From Helicobacter canis (GTDB taxonomy: Bacteria > Campylobacterota > Campylobacteria > Campylobacterales > Helicobacteraceae): a stretch of DNA of 64,000 bases. How positions within the stretch are numbered: the stretch's first letter is position 1; each line of letters begins with the position of its first letter. A program made the position numbers and the translations under genes. The notes beneath the pieces were generated by a model, which saw only the letters and a program-made list of their open reading frames with translations, had not been told where the DNA came from and searched no databases. The stretch spans positions 49,002 to 113,001 of the forward strand of contig NZ_VXKE01000005.1 of assembly GCF_008693005.1 (NCBI RefSeq), read 5' to 3'. Positions 37,407-47,157 of the stretch are shown one piece after another.

Positions 37407-37877
37407 ATGGATAATCAACCACTATTAGACCCAAGCGATAACCGCTCTCTTACAATGAATATTTTAGTAACACCTTCAATGTCAAACTTTAGTGGGCTTA
37501 TGCACGGCGGCGAGCTGCTTAAGATTCTTGATCAAGTCGCTTATGCGTGTGCGACTAGGTATTGTGGAATTGGTGTGATAACTTTAAGTGTAGATTCTGT
37601 GATGTTCCGCCAGCCAATCCCAATCGGCACTTTGCTTACATTTCTAGCTAGTGTGAATTACACCGGTAGGACAAGCTGCGAAGTGGGGATCAAGGTCATT
37701 AGCGAGAATATCAAAGATCGCTTTGTAACGCACTGCGTGAGCTGCTACTTCACAATGGTGGCTTTTAAAGATGGTAAATCTGTCCCAATCCCCCAACTAG
37801 AGCCAAGAAACCAAACAGAAAAAAGACGCTATGAAGCTGCGATTAAGCGCAGAGAGCTACGCAGCGCAGGTAAATAA
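37407..37877 (+). CDS. acyl-CoA thioesterase, YciA-like hotdog protein
   Basis: This 156-residue protein belongs to the hotdog-fold acyl-CoA thioesterases that release free CoA from fatty or branched acyl-CoAs. The N-terminal MNILVTPSMSNFSGLMHGGE and LLKILDQVAYACATRYCG are characteristic, with the catalytic Asp in ILDQVAY. The central VDSVMFRQPIPIGTLLTFLA and the ending FVTHCVSCYFTMVAF also fit. The C terminus is basic. AAAGG lies upstream of ATG 37407. It stands alone between divergent galE and a small membrane gene. The exact acyl preference is unknown. Confidence 0.88.
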   Translation: MDNQPLLDPSDNRSLTMNILVTPSMSNFSGLMHGGELLKILDQVAYACATRYCGIGVITLSVDSVMFRQPIPIGTLLTFLASVNYTGRTSCEVGIKVISENIKDRFVTHCVSCYFTMVAFKDGKSVPIPQLEPRNQTEKRRYEAAIKRRELRSAGK

Positions 37878-37954
37878 AGCTATTTGACAGACTTTTGAAG
37901 CGTTTGGTTTCTCAATCTTCTTTATCTCTAAGCTAAGCATATTTAAGGGGCGAA

Positions 37955-38188
37955 ATGGCACTTTGTGGGTTTTGCAGGCGTTTTAGATTCCGCCTTAGCG
38001 ATGTGGTATTTATGGTGATTATGTGCGTGTGTTTCTACTTTGTCTATACGCATCACTTCAATGAGATTAAGCAAGAGCGCGCAGAGAGAAAAGAGGCTTT
38101 TAAAGCACTGCAAAAGGCGTGTTTAATGGGCGATGATGAAGCGTGCAAACGCGCCTATGGCGATGAAATGCAAAGCAGCAAGCCCTAG
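37955..38188 (+). CDS. small single-span membrane protein, hypothetical
   Basis: The 77-residue product is not recognised. It has an N-terminal basic, Cys-containing stretch (MALCGFCRRFRFRLSD), one hydrophobic span (VVFMVIMCVCFYFVYTHHF) and a charged C-terminal tail with two further Cys (KACLMGDDEACKRAYGDEM). AAGGGGCG lies before ATG 37955, and codon usage matches its neighbours, so it is likely real. The paired Cys of the tail recall the Sel1-like repeat boundary found in Helicobacter cysteine-rich proteins, but it is too short to assign. Confidence 0.65.
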   Translation: MALCGFCRRFRFRLSDVVFMVIMCVCFYFVYTHHFNEIKQERAERKEAFKALQKACLMGDDEACKRAYGDEMQSSKP

Positions 38189-38209
38189 ATTGTGGCTGAA
38201 TATTTGCTT

Positions 38210-38222
38210 TATAATGTATAAT
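38210..38222 (+). promoter_or_regulatory. tandem -10 boxes before the lipoprotein gene
   Basis: Two TATAAT hexamers lie at 38210-38215 and 38217-38222, 27-40 bases before the ATG at 38250. Either could serve as the -10 element. Confidence 0.55.
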
Positions 38223-38249
38223 GTTTTATCTACTTTTTAAGGAGTTTGT

Positions 38250-38807
38250 ATGCGTTTTAGGTATTTGACAAGGGGGTCTTTGGCGACTCTTGGTGGTATT
38301 TGTGCGTTAGGTGTGTTGCTTAGCGGGTGCTTTGCTGATAAGGATATGGGCTCTAAGCCTACCAAAGCAGCTACTTTGCAATGTGATAGACTAAATGGGG
38401 CGACAATCGAAAAGCCTGAAGTCAATGAGCTAAACATACCAGCAAGCCACATTACTCTTGCGCTATTTCCAAAAGTCGATGAAATTTGCGGCAAGTTTGA
38501 TAAGCGATACACACTCAATGTGAGCTATGAAACAAAGCTAGATCAAGCACGCAGCACGACAAAGCTTACTGCTAAAGAAACAAAAACAGCTATCGTAAGC
38601 ATAAATCTAAACCTTACTAGCCCAAATAAGGACCACACTTTTAAAGGCGCAGCGCAGCTGGAAGCTAGCGGCAAAAAGGTGCTTGATATTGGCGAGAGCG
38701 TGCAAATCGATGACAAAGATAAGTCAATGCTTGTTGAGCAAGCCGCGCAAGCTGCTATCAATGAAGCCAAAAAAGTCTTCAAACAAGACATAGTATTTGA
38801 GCAATAG
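38250..38807 (+). CDS. putative lipoprotein, unknown function
   Basis: The 185-residue product is not recognised. It has a basic start (MRFRYLTRGS), a hydrophobic signal and a clear lipobox LLSGC at about residue 27, so it is probably lipidated and exported. The mature part is polar with a beta-like centre (TKTAIVSINLNLTSPNKDHT) and an alanine-rich helix near the end (LVEQAAQAAINEAKKVFKQD). AAGGAG lies seven bases before ATG 38250. The next gene also encodes a small lipoprotein, so the pair may act together at the envelope. No function is proposed. Confidence 0.75.
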   Translation: MRFRYLTRGSLATLGGICALGVLLSGCFADKDMGSKPTKAATLQCDRLNGATIEKPEVNELNIPASHITLALFPKVDEICGKFDKRYTLNVSYETKLDQARSTTKLTAKETKTAIVSINLNLTSPNKDHTFKGAAQLEASGKKVLDIGESVQIDDKDKSMLVEQAAQAAINEAKKVFKQDIVFEQ

Positions 38808-38822
38808 TAAAGCGAGAGAGTA

Positions 38823-38993
38823 ATGAAAAAATTCATTATGCTAATTATTATGGCAAGTGTGGTGCTTGGGTTTAGTGCGTGCGCGAAAAAGCCGCGCCCG
38901 CAAGGGAGCTTTAGTGCCACTGAGTGCAAAAGTGTATGCGATAAAAGCGGGTGCAATACGCGCTGCATTAGCGCAGATGGCAGCTTCAAATAG
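38823..38993 (+). CDS. small cysteine-rich lipoprotein, hypothetical
   Basis: This 56-codon gene starts at ATG 38823, 15 bases after the previous stop. The product begins MKKFIMLIIMASVVLGFSAC, a textbook lipoprotein signal with lipobox FSAC at residue 20. The 36-residue mature peptide is Lys/Arg-rich at first and then has four Cys within 14 residues (ECKSVCDKSGCNTRC), suggesting two disulfides or a metal site. Start and stop are clean and GAGAG precedes the ATG. It is too small for a family call. It is likely co-transcribed with the larger lipoprotein gene before it. Confidence 0.7.
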   Translation: MKKFIMLIIMASVVLGFSACAKKPRPQGSFSATECKSVCDKSGCNTRCISADGSFK

Positions 38994-39004
38994 ATTCTAG
39001 CCCT

Positions 39005-39454
39005 ATGCAATTCCGCGTCTATTATGAAGACACTGATTGCGGGGGGATTGTCTATCATACAAATTACATTAAATACTGCGAGCGCGCACGCAGCGAGCTG
39101 TTTTTCTCGCACAATACCTTGCCATCATTAGATACTTGCGGCTTTGTCGTTAGTGCGATAGATGCGAAGTTCTTAGGCTTTGCTAAGCTTGGAGATGTGC
39201 TGTGGGTGCATACACAGGCGCAAAAGCTTGGGCGCGTGCAGATTCTTTTACGCCAAAGGATTTATATCCTTCCCACCCAGCCGCACATAAGCCCGCTGCC
39301 GCAGCAGCAGCCCACACAAGATATACTACAAGAGAAGAGCTGTATATTTGACGCGCTTGTGCGTATGGGGTATGTCAATGTCGCTACACAGCAGCCTGCC
39401 CAAATCCCACAAAGCTTTGTTGATATACTTGCCACTCTAGTGCCTAATTTTTAA
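39005..39454 (+). CDS. ybgC: YbgC-type acyl-CoA thioesterase
   Basis: YbgC is a hotdog-fold acyl-CoA thioesterase linked in many Gram-negatives to the envelope and the Tol-Pal cluster. The 149-residue protein has the diagnostic FRVYYEDTDCGGIVYHTNYI and KYCERARSELFF, with the catalytic Asp in EDTDCGG. The later part (LDTCGFVVSAIDAKFLGFAK, LGDVLWVHTQ) fits the fold. An insertion rich in Pro and Gln near residue 100 is unusual. The Shine-Dalgarno is weak because a copy of AGATTCTAG occupies the leader. No tol genes are nearby. Confidence 0.9.
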   Translation: MQFRVYYEDTDCGGIVYHTNYIKYCERARSELFFSHNTLPSLDTCGFVVSAIDAKFLGFAKLGDVLWVHTQAQKLGRVQILLRQRIYILPTQPHISPLPQQQPTQDILQEKSCIFDALVRMGYVNVATQQPAQIPQSFVDILATLVPNF

Positions 39455-39500
39455 CATATCCTTTAGATTTTAGCGTTATAAAAGCTAGGAAATAGCATAA

Positions 39501-40892
<1,392 letters not shown>

Positions 40893-40897
40893 ATTCT

Positions 40898-42595
40898 ATG
40901 AAGTGCAAACTCTCTATCGCGCGGGTATGCCTTACCTGTGCGCTGCTTGGGTGGGTGCTATCAGGCTGCGATACTACACAAGAAAGCACCACAACCACCA
41001 AAGAGCAAAAAGCCCTAGAAGAGCCCACAGCGGCAAATAAGCTCACAGAGCTAGCCCCCCTGCTCGATAACATAACCCTAACCTACGATATTTATGAAAT
41101 CACGCCAAAAGTTACACAATCTTCTCAAGCCAAGAGTGCCAAACCCTACCGCGCTAAGCTCTATCTCAAGCAGCAAGACTCTCGTATCTTAAGTGCGGCA
41201 TTTTTTGCTAATGGAAATCGCTTCGCGTGCGCCCTGCATAGCACGCTAGAGACAGATGAAGATGGCGTGGCTAATGGCACGCTTGATTGCCAAAAGCTCT
41301 TTAATGCTGTCATTGAGCAAGGCAAGCTAGCAAGCCCCAAGCTCATCACCCAGAATCTAGCAAGCCTCTTGCCGCAAAAGGACATTAGCGACATTGCCAA
41401 TGCCACGACACCCACAAGCGCACGCCTACGCAAGATCTCATCTTTTAGCACGCGCTTGCACACCTATATACAAATGGATTCTACCAATACGCGCGGCATA
41501 CGCCTTGATAGTATCTGCTCTCCTAACCCCCATATCCAAAAGCTCATAAATGCTTCAATGTATGAGTATCTAAAGCCCCTGCGTATCCCCGAGCCAAAGT
41601 CCTGCGCGCAAGAAACCACCACCCTTACACAAATCGCACAAGCTATGCTTAAACAACTCGCCAAAGACACCTACACCATACAATACTATGGCTATGATGT
41701 GGATTTTTTCGATGAGCAGTTATTGCAAATCCATAAGACCACCTACCTAGGGCTATCATACTCCACACTCGCGCACAACTCTAAGCACTTACTCTACCAC
41801 CAAAAAGGCAACCCCATCGCATTAGACAAAGAGCTGCTTACTAAAGGTGAGAGCACGCAAAAGCTCCGCCAAGCCATAGAATCTAAATACCAGCAATTTT
41901 TGCAAGCAAATCCGCAGTGCCAGCCTATCGCGCGCCTAAATGCCCAAAACCCAGATGTAGCGATGAGCGATAGCGGAGTGTCTTTCATCTATATGCCTTC
42001 TAGTATCACCACACATAACTGCAACCGCATCTCCCTAGACTTCCACCTATATGAGCTACAAGGCTTAATCTCTCCACTAAGTGCCATCTACCCTCTAGTA
42101 GCACAGGCTAAAGCCCCAGCCCCACAAGAAAACGCGCTAGAGACGCTCTACCTTGAGTGTGGCAAATGTGCTATCACAACTAAGCACACACAAGAGCAGA
42201 TTCTAGCCTTGCGTAAAAGCCTTAATGATGAGCACTTCTATGAAAAAACCAGCGAAAAAGCCATTGACAAAGAGCTTTTATCCCGCTATGACATCACCTT
42301 GCAAGCCCCAATTTATAATGGCGACTACACTGCAATTGACTTCAACCACAAATACCTGCTTCCTTTAAATGCCCTAGATTCTACGGAGGCATATTATATT
42401 TTATACACCGATGGCAAAGCCCCATACTGCGTGCAAGACATTAGCGATAATGCTGAGATTATTAAGTATTTTTCACTAAGTGGCACAATAGAAGTCAAAG
42501 GACAAACCTTGCCTATTGACACATATTTGCAGCAAAATCACATCAATATGCAAGAAAACATCTGCACGCGCAAAGCAAAGCCACTGCGCGACTAG
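40898..42595 (+). CDS. large putative lipoprotein, unknown function
   Basis: The 565-residue product is not recognised. A Cys-containing signal ends in VLSGC at about residue 24, so it is probably an exported lipoprotein. The mature protein is rich in Ala, Thr, Ser and Gln, has regularly spaced Cys (for example YLECGKCAI) and lacks membrane spans or repeats. It begins five bases after gdhA with no good Shine-Dalgarno of its own, which suggests translational coupling. It ends at a convergent terminator facing htrA. Codon use resembles the neighbours, apart from many Gln, Ala and Thr codons. Confidence 0.7.
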   Translation: MKCKLSIARVCLTCALLGWVLSGCDTTQESTTTTKEQKALEEPTAANKLTELAPLLDNITLTYDIYEITPKVTQSSQAKSAKPYRAKLYLKQQDSRILSAAFFANGNRFACALHSTLETDEDGVANGTLDCQKLFNAVIEQGKLASPKLITQNLASLLPQKDISDIANATTPTSARLRKISSFSTRLHTYIQMDSTNTRGIRLDSICSPNPHIQKLINASMYEYLKPLRIPEPKSCAQETTTLTQIAQAMLKQLAKDTYTIQYYGYDVDFFDEQLLQIHKTTYLGLSYSTLAHNSKHLLYHQKGNPIALDKELLTKGESTQKLRQAIESKYQQFLQANPQCQPIARLNAQNPDVAMSDSGVSFIYMPSSITTHNCNRISLDFHLYELQGLISPLSAIYPLVAQAKAPAPQENALETLYLECGKCAITTKHTQEQILALRKSLNDEHFYEKTSEKAIDKELLSRYDITLQAPIYNGDYTAIDFNHKYLLPLNALDSTEAYYILYTDGKAPYCVQDISDNAEIIKYFSLSGTIEVKGQTLPIDTYLQQNHINMQENICTRKAKPLRD

Positions 42596-42615
42596 CACAA
42601 CTAGAATCTATAAAT

Positions 42616-42647
42616 ATAGAAAGCACTTTGCATAAGTGGCTTTCTAT
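42616..42647. terminator. bidirectional terminator between the lipoprotein gene and htrA
   Basis: ATAGAAAGCACTT and AAGTGGCTTTCTAT pair over 13 positions with one bulged G, around a five-base loop, in the 53-base gap between two convergent stops. It lacks long T runs. Position and symmetry suggest a shared terminator. Confidence 0.5.
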
Positions 42648-42648
42648 G

Positions 42649-44067
42649 CTACTTGGCTACGATTGTCTTAACACCCTCACTTGAATACACCAAAAATCGC
42701 TTGTTTTTATCCTTGTATTTATTAAGCGCACGGGCGAAATCACTTGTATCTTTAATGGCAATCTCTTCGACTTGGGAGATAATATCCCCTTGCGCAAAGC
42801 CTGCTTCTTGGGCTTTGGAGTTTTCTACGATATTAGTAACAATCACGCCTTGTATGTCATTTGGTATGCTGTATCGCTGGCGGATTTGTGGGCTTAGCGG
42901 CTCTATGCGCATACCTTTGAGCGCGCTAGATTCTGTGGCACTCTCTGGCAGCTTTTCATCTTGGGCGGATTTGCTATCTTTGCGCTCTGCTAGCGTTATG
43001 CTGATATTTTGCGTTTTGCCATCGCGCAAGATTGTTAGGGTGATCTTTTGATTAGGCTTGATAGAGCCTATGCGGTTGCGCAAATCAGCAGCATTTTTAA
43101 TGGGCTTGCCATCAACAGCCGTGATCAAATCCCACACAAGTAGCCCTGCGTTTTTAGCCGGTGATTTTGGATCGATACTAATGACCACCGCGCCCTTTTG
43201 CTCGCCATAATTATTGCGCAAATCTTGGCTTATATCTTGCGTGCCTACCCCTAAATATCCGCGCGTGATTTTCCCGCTTTTTACCAGTGAGTCTGCCACT
43301 TCGCGCACCATATTTGCTGGGATCGCAAAGCCTATGCCGTGGTTTCCACCAGAGCGCGAGAGAATCGCTGTGTTCATACCAATGAGTGCGCCCCTAGAAT
43401 CCACTAGCGCGCCCCCAGAATTCCCCGGGTTGATAGAAGCATCTGTTTGGATAAAGTTTTCATAAGTATTGACTTGGATATTTTTATTAGTCGCTGAGAC
43501 GATCCCTTGTGTAACACTCTCCCCCACGCCAAATGGATTCCCGATAGCAAAGACAATATCCCCGATTTTGACATCAGCACTATCACCAAACTTGATAAAG
43601 GGCAAATTATTTTTGCTAATGCGGATTACAGCAATATCGCCTTCTTTATCGCTGCCCACAAGTGTGGCGGTGTATTCATTAGGATCATTGGGGATTGTTA
43701 CGATGATTTTATCCGCGCCATCAATGACATGATCATTAGTGATGATATAGCCATCAGAAGAGATGATAACCCCACTTCCAAGCGATCGCTCGACTCGATC
43801 TTTGGGGATTTGGTTATACATATCGCCAAAAAACTGCTGGAAAAATGGGTCGCTAAACATTGGATTAAGATTAGTGGCGATTTTTTTCTGTGTGGAGATA
43901 TTGACGACTGCTTGTGTGGCAGCAGCGATGACATCGTGGTAGGAATACACAGAGTTTGCCTCGCTCACAGGATTTATCCTTTTGGCGACTGCTGGGGCAA
44001 GCTTAATCTCATAGGCATAGCTTGATAAGGCTAGCAAAGGCACTAGCACATAGGAAAGAAACCGCAT
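42649..44067 (-). CDS. htrA: periplasmic serine protease/chaperone HtrA (DegP)
   Basis: HtrA degrades and refolds misfolded envelope proteins. In H. pylori it is also secreted and cleaves E-cadherin. The 472-residue protein has a signal peptide (LSYVLVPLLALSSYAYE) and a trypsin-like domain with the triad His in ITNDHVIDGADKI, Asp in DKEGDIAVIRI and Ser in SINPGNSGGALVD. Two PDZ domains follow (GYLGVGTQD onward and GVIVTNIVENSKAQEAGF onward). AAGGAG precedes ATG 44067. All three catalytic residues are intact. Confidence 0.97.
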   Translation of the reverse strand: MRFLSYVLVPLLALSSYAYEIKLAPAVAKRINPVSEANSVYSYHDVIAAATQAVVNISTQKKIATNLNPMFSDPFFQQFFGDMYNQIPKDRVERSLGSGVIISSDGYIITNDHVIDGADKIIVTIPNDPNEYTATLVGSDKEGDIAVIRISKNNLPFIKFGDSADVKIGDIVFAIGNPFGVGESVTQGIVSATNKNIQVNTYENFIQTDASINPGNSGGALVDSRGALIGMNTAILSRSGGNHGIGFAIPANMVREVADSLVKSGKITRGYLGVGTQDISQDLRNNYGEQKGAVVISIDPKSPAKNAGLLVWDLITAVDGKPIKNAADLRNRIGSIKPNQKITLTILRDGKTQNISITLAERKDSKSAQDEKLPESATESSALKGMRIEPLSPQIRQRYSIPNDIQGVIVTNIVENSKAQEAGFAQGDIISQVEEIAIKDTSDFARALNKYKDKNKRFLVYSSEGVKTIVAK

Positions 44068-44143
44068 AAAAACTCCTTAAAAGTTGTAGATCAAATTTAG
44101 GCGCGATTATAAAGCCCTAGATTAAATGCTTATTAACCCACGC

Positions 44144-45253
44144 CTACATAGCCCTAGATTCTAGCCAAGTGCGGCAGATGGATTCTGGTGGGATAGAAGC
44201 GATCTCAAAGCTTCCACTTTGACTTAGCACATAAGGATTACCCAAAAGCACGCGAGAGAGCTTTGTGTCGCGCATATTTTTACCCCTGCTTGTTTGTGGA
44301 TTGCCAAGTAGGGTGATGACTTGCGCACTTGCAAGAGCCCACGCTAAGTGTGTAGCCCCAGTATCACCGCCAATCACGCAGTGCATTTGGCTTAAGATAT
44401 ACTTTAGGGCGTTAAAGTCAAGCGGTGGGAAAACACACACACTAAGCCCACTTGCCTCTAGCATAGCACATAGGGATAAGGCTCTGTCTTTATGCTCGTG
44501 ATAAATGAGACAAAATGTGATTTTTTGCGCGCTTGATTGCTGCATTAAAAGAGCAAGCTTTGCATACTGCTCTATAGGGTAGGTTTTTTGCGAGATTGAG
44601 GCTTCTAGCACAAAAAGCACGCGATAGGCACTAGAATCTAGTGTTACTTGCGCGCTAGATTCTAGCAGGGATAAGGCTTGCTTGGTATCCCAGCCAAAGC
44701 CGCTTGGTGCTTGAGAAGTTTTAGCTTGGCTAATGGATTGCATTGCCCTTGGCTCTATCACTAGCTCACTCAAGGCTACTTTAAGAGCTTGCTGGTAAAT
44801 TGCGGCATTGCGCGCTAATATATTGCTATCATACGCGATTTTCACACGCTCATTATAAAACACGCTTGCTATGCTTTCACGCGCGGAGCTAAAGCTAAAG
44901 CCCACAAACTCCCTAGAATCTAGCGCACACCCCACAAGAGCAGACTTTATCAGCCCTTGTAAATCAAGCACCACATCAAAGCTCCCCAAAGCACGCAATC
45001 TCTGCCAAAGCTCCCTAATAGCGCGGAGTGATTTAAGGCGTTTGATAGGCAGAGCGTGTAGAGTGGTGATCGCGTGGTGATGCTCTAGCAGCCCCGCAAA
45101 GCGTGTATCCACAAACCACTCAATGCAAACCTCATCATAATGCTGCTGCAAAGTGCGATAAAAGTCCGCAAGCTTGCTAGCAGACACCACAACATCGCCA
45201 AATGACGAAAGCCGCACAATCCCTATGCGAATGGATTTTTTAGAGCCACTCAC
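44144..45253 (-). CDS. waaC: LPS heptosyltransferase I
   Basis: WaaC adds the first heptose to Kdo of the LPS inner core. The GT9-family start IRIGIVRLSSFGDVVVSAS is clear. The donor-binding region lies in IGGDTGATHLAWALASAQVI and LLGNPQTSRGKNMR. GTG 45253 is chosen because it overlaps the pyrC stop (GTGA) and has GGAG six bases upstream, giving 369 residues. A TTG at 45265 would add four. Family members are usually near 320-340, so the protein is slightly long, with Ser-rich extra residues in the middle. WaaC and WaaF are similar; the I-type assignment rests on the N terminus. Confidence 0.88.
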   Translation of the reverse strand: MSGSKKSIRIGIVRLSSFGDVVVSASKLADFYRTLQQHYDEVCIEWFVDTRFAGLLEHHHAITTLHALPIKRLKSLRAIRELWQRLRALGSFDVVLDLQGLIKSALVGCALDSREFVGFSFSSARESIASVFYNERVKIAYDSNILARNAAIYQQALKVALSELVIEPRAMQSISQAKTSQAPSGFGWDTKQALSLLESSAQVTLDSSAYRVLFVLEASISQKTYPIEQYAKLALLMQQSSAQKITFCLIYHEHKDRALSLCAMLEASGLSVCVFPPLDFNALKYILSQMHCVIGGDTGATHLAWALASAQVITLLGNPQTSRGKNMRDTKLSRVLLGNPYVLSQSGSFEIASIPPESICRTWLESRAM

Positions 45254-46320
45254 ACTTCTCTCCAAGCGATCATCTCCCCCGCGCGCAAGGGCGTTAAGCT
45301 AGAATCTAAACAGGGGATAGATTCTGGGATTTTAGAAGGGGACTTTTCTAAAGTGATGAGTTTTGGACTCTTCTCCCACGATTTTGCCGCTTCCACCCAG
45401 CAAGCAAGCTCATAGATTCTCATCGCATTATCACTGACAAAGGCTTGGAGATTATGCAAGGCATTATGCTTATCAAATAGCTCTGCTAGCTGGGGCAAAA
45501 GGGCTGGCGCGCTAAAGATTCCTGCCGCGCCTTTTTGTTTAGATTCTAGGCTATGGGGCGCAGAGTCTGAGCCAAAGCTGACCTTTTTATGCGCATTTAA
45601 GGCAAGCTCCAATAGTGCTTGCTTGTCTTTGGGCGTTTTTAGCACAGGCTTGCAAAAATGATGGTGGCAGAGCATTCCACCTACGACATCATTAAGATCT
45701 AGGGTGATGTGGTGCAAGGTTAAAGTCGCATAGAGATTGTCATACTCTTCTAAAAGTGGGATTGTGCGATGATCACTTAAATGCTCGACAATGATTTTTA
45801 GCCTAGGGAAGCTTGTAGCCAGCTCTCTAAGCACCACGCCAAACTCCATCTCTCGCTCCAGCACAAAGCCCCCACTCTCCCCGTGGATACAAAGGATCAT
45901 ACCTTGATCTTGTGCTACGCTAAAAAGCGCGCGCATTTTGCTATCCATAACTTGCGCTATGCCATTATCGCTATTTGTAGTAGCACCTTTGGGGTAGAGC
46001 TTTAGAAGCTTAAAGCCGCTATTTGCGCAGGATTCTAAGGCTTTTGGCGTTAGAGAGTCTGTGATATAGAGCGCGCAGAGTGGCTCAAAGGCTAGGGATT
46101 CTAGTGGCTGTTTATGTGCTTTAGCATAGCTATGGATAGAATCTACAATCGCTTGCTTGTAGGCTTTAGCAGATTCTAGAGAGTCTATGGGGGGCGTTAG
46201 ATTTGGCATTATCACTGCTGCTGCAAAGCTTTTAGCACTAAAGGGTGTAACAGCATCAAGCATCGCACCATCGCGTAAATGTAGGTGCATATCAAGGGGG
46301 TTTTTTAGTGTGATTTGCAT
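45250..46320 (-). CDS. pyrC: dihydroorotase
   Basis: PyrC cyclises carbamoyl aspartate to dihydroorotate in pyrimidine synthesis. The 356-residue protein starts ITLKNPLDMHLHLRDGAM, with the two metal-binding His, followed by VIMPNLTPPI. The carbamylated-Lys region is LKLYPKGATTNSD, and further metal ligands lie in VEHLSDH and LTLHHI. The active-site Asp is in FGSDSAPHS. It is the E. coli-like class II form. AAGGAGTTACT precedes ATG 46320. It is nine bases after the TonB-like gene, matching the H. pylori order I recall. Confidence 0.95.
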   Translation of the reverse strand: MQITLKNPLDMHLHLRDGAMLDAVTPFSAKSFAAAVIMPNLTPPIDSLESAKAYKQAIVDSIHSYAKAHKQPLESLAFEPLCALYITDSLTPKALESCANSGFKLLKLYPKGATTNSDNGIAQVMDSKMRALFSVAQDQGMILCIHGESGGFVLEREMEFGVVLRELATSFPRLKIIVEHLSDHRTIPLLEEYDNLYATLTLHHITLDLNDVVGGMLCHHHFCKPVLKTPKDKQALLELALNAHKKVSFGSDSAPHSLESKQKGAAGIFSAPALLPQLAELFDKHNALHNLQAFVSDNAMRIYELACWVEAAKSWEKSPKLITLEKSPSKIPESIPCLDSSLTPLRAGEMIAWREV

Positions 46321-46329
46321 AGTAACTCC

Positions 46330-47157
46330 TTAACGATAAATGGTATAGGTGATGTGAAAGCGGATTAGCGTGCGCTGCTTGGGACGCGGGTAGTCCTTAT
46401 AGGCGATTTCTATGGTCTTTTGCGAATTTTTATCTAAGAGCACAAAGCCAGAGCTAAGGAGCAGCTTCAGCCCTTGGATATCGCCATTTGGCAGGAGATA
46501 AAACTCTATCGCATTCTCACCTGATTGATTCAAATATGCCGCGGTGTTTGGGTAGGTGAGATAGCGTTGCGTGATTCTAGCGATTTCGCGCAAATTACTA
46601 GTGATGAAGTCTCTCTCTGCACTACCCAAATCCCCCCACTCATCACCATAAAGCTTATCAATATCGCGTCTTGTTTGGCGATCAAGCCCTTTATCTTGCT
46701 CTAAGGCTTGCTTGCTTTGCTCACCTTGTGTAGCCGGGGAGAAAAACTGCAAGTTTCTAGGATCATACACTGCTTTGGGCAAAGGCGCACTAGAATCTAG
46801 GGGCTTTGTTTTGGGGGTGTCTTTGGGGTTTTGCTGGGAGCTGTCCTGCGGAGTTTGCAGCGGGCTTGGCTCTCTTGGCGTGCTGGAGCTGGTGTTTTGA
46901 CTCGCTATGGTAGGGGGTGGCGCGCCGGGTGTGTTCGCACTTTTATCAAGGCTGCTGCCGCGCTTTAGGATAAGTAAATTTTCTGTATTGATTTTGTGGA
47001 GTTTTGGGGTTTTGAAAAAGTGGGCATAGAGCCACCAGCCAATGAAAAACACAAACAAATGCACGCTTAATGCGATCAGCAAGCTCACATAAAAGCGCGT
47101 ATTGACCTGTCTATCAAGCGAGATAAGCGATTTATAGGCAGGGGGGAGATTCATCAT
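46330..47157 (-). CDS. TonB-like C-terminal domain protein
   Basis: The 275-residue protein looks like a TonB-type energy transducer or a TolA-like spanning protein. It has a short cytosolic start, one membrane span (VSLLIALSVHLFVFFIGWWL) and a long Pro/Ser/Gln-rich periplasmic stretch (about 80-150). The C-terminal domain (about 190-275) has GENAIEFYLLPNGDIQGLKL, KTIEIAYKDYPRP and FHITYTIYR. ATG 47157 overlaps the fliO stop (ATGA); a TTG at 47181 is rejected. No exbB or exbD is adjacent, so its partner is unclear. Placement in a flagellar operon is conserved in H. pylori (from memory) but its role there is unknown. Confidence 0.8.
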   Translation of the reverse strand: MMNLPPAYKSLISLDRQVNTRFYVSLLIALSVHLFVFFIGWWLYAHFFKTPKLHKINTENLLILKRGSSLDKSANTPGAPPPTIASQNTSSSTPREPSPLQTPQDSSQQNPKDTPKTKPLDSSAPLPKAVYDPRNLQFFSPATQGEQSKQALEQDKGLDRQTRRDIDKLYGDEWGDLGSAERDFITSNLREIARITQRYLTYPNTAAYLNQSGENAIEFYLLPNGDIQGLKLLLSSGFVLLDKNSQKTIEIAYKDYPRPKQRTLIRFHITYTIYR

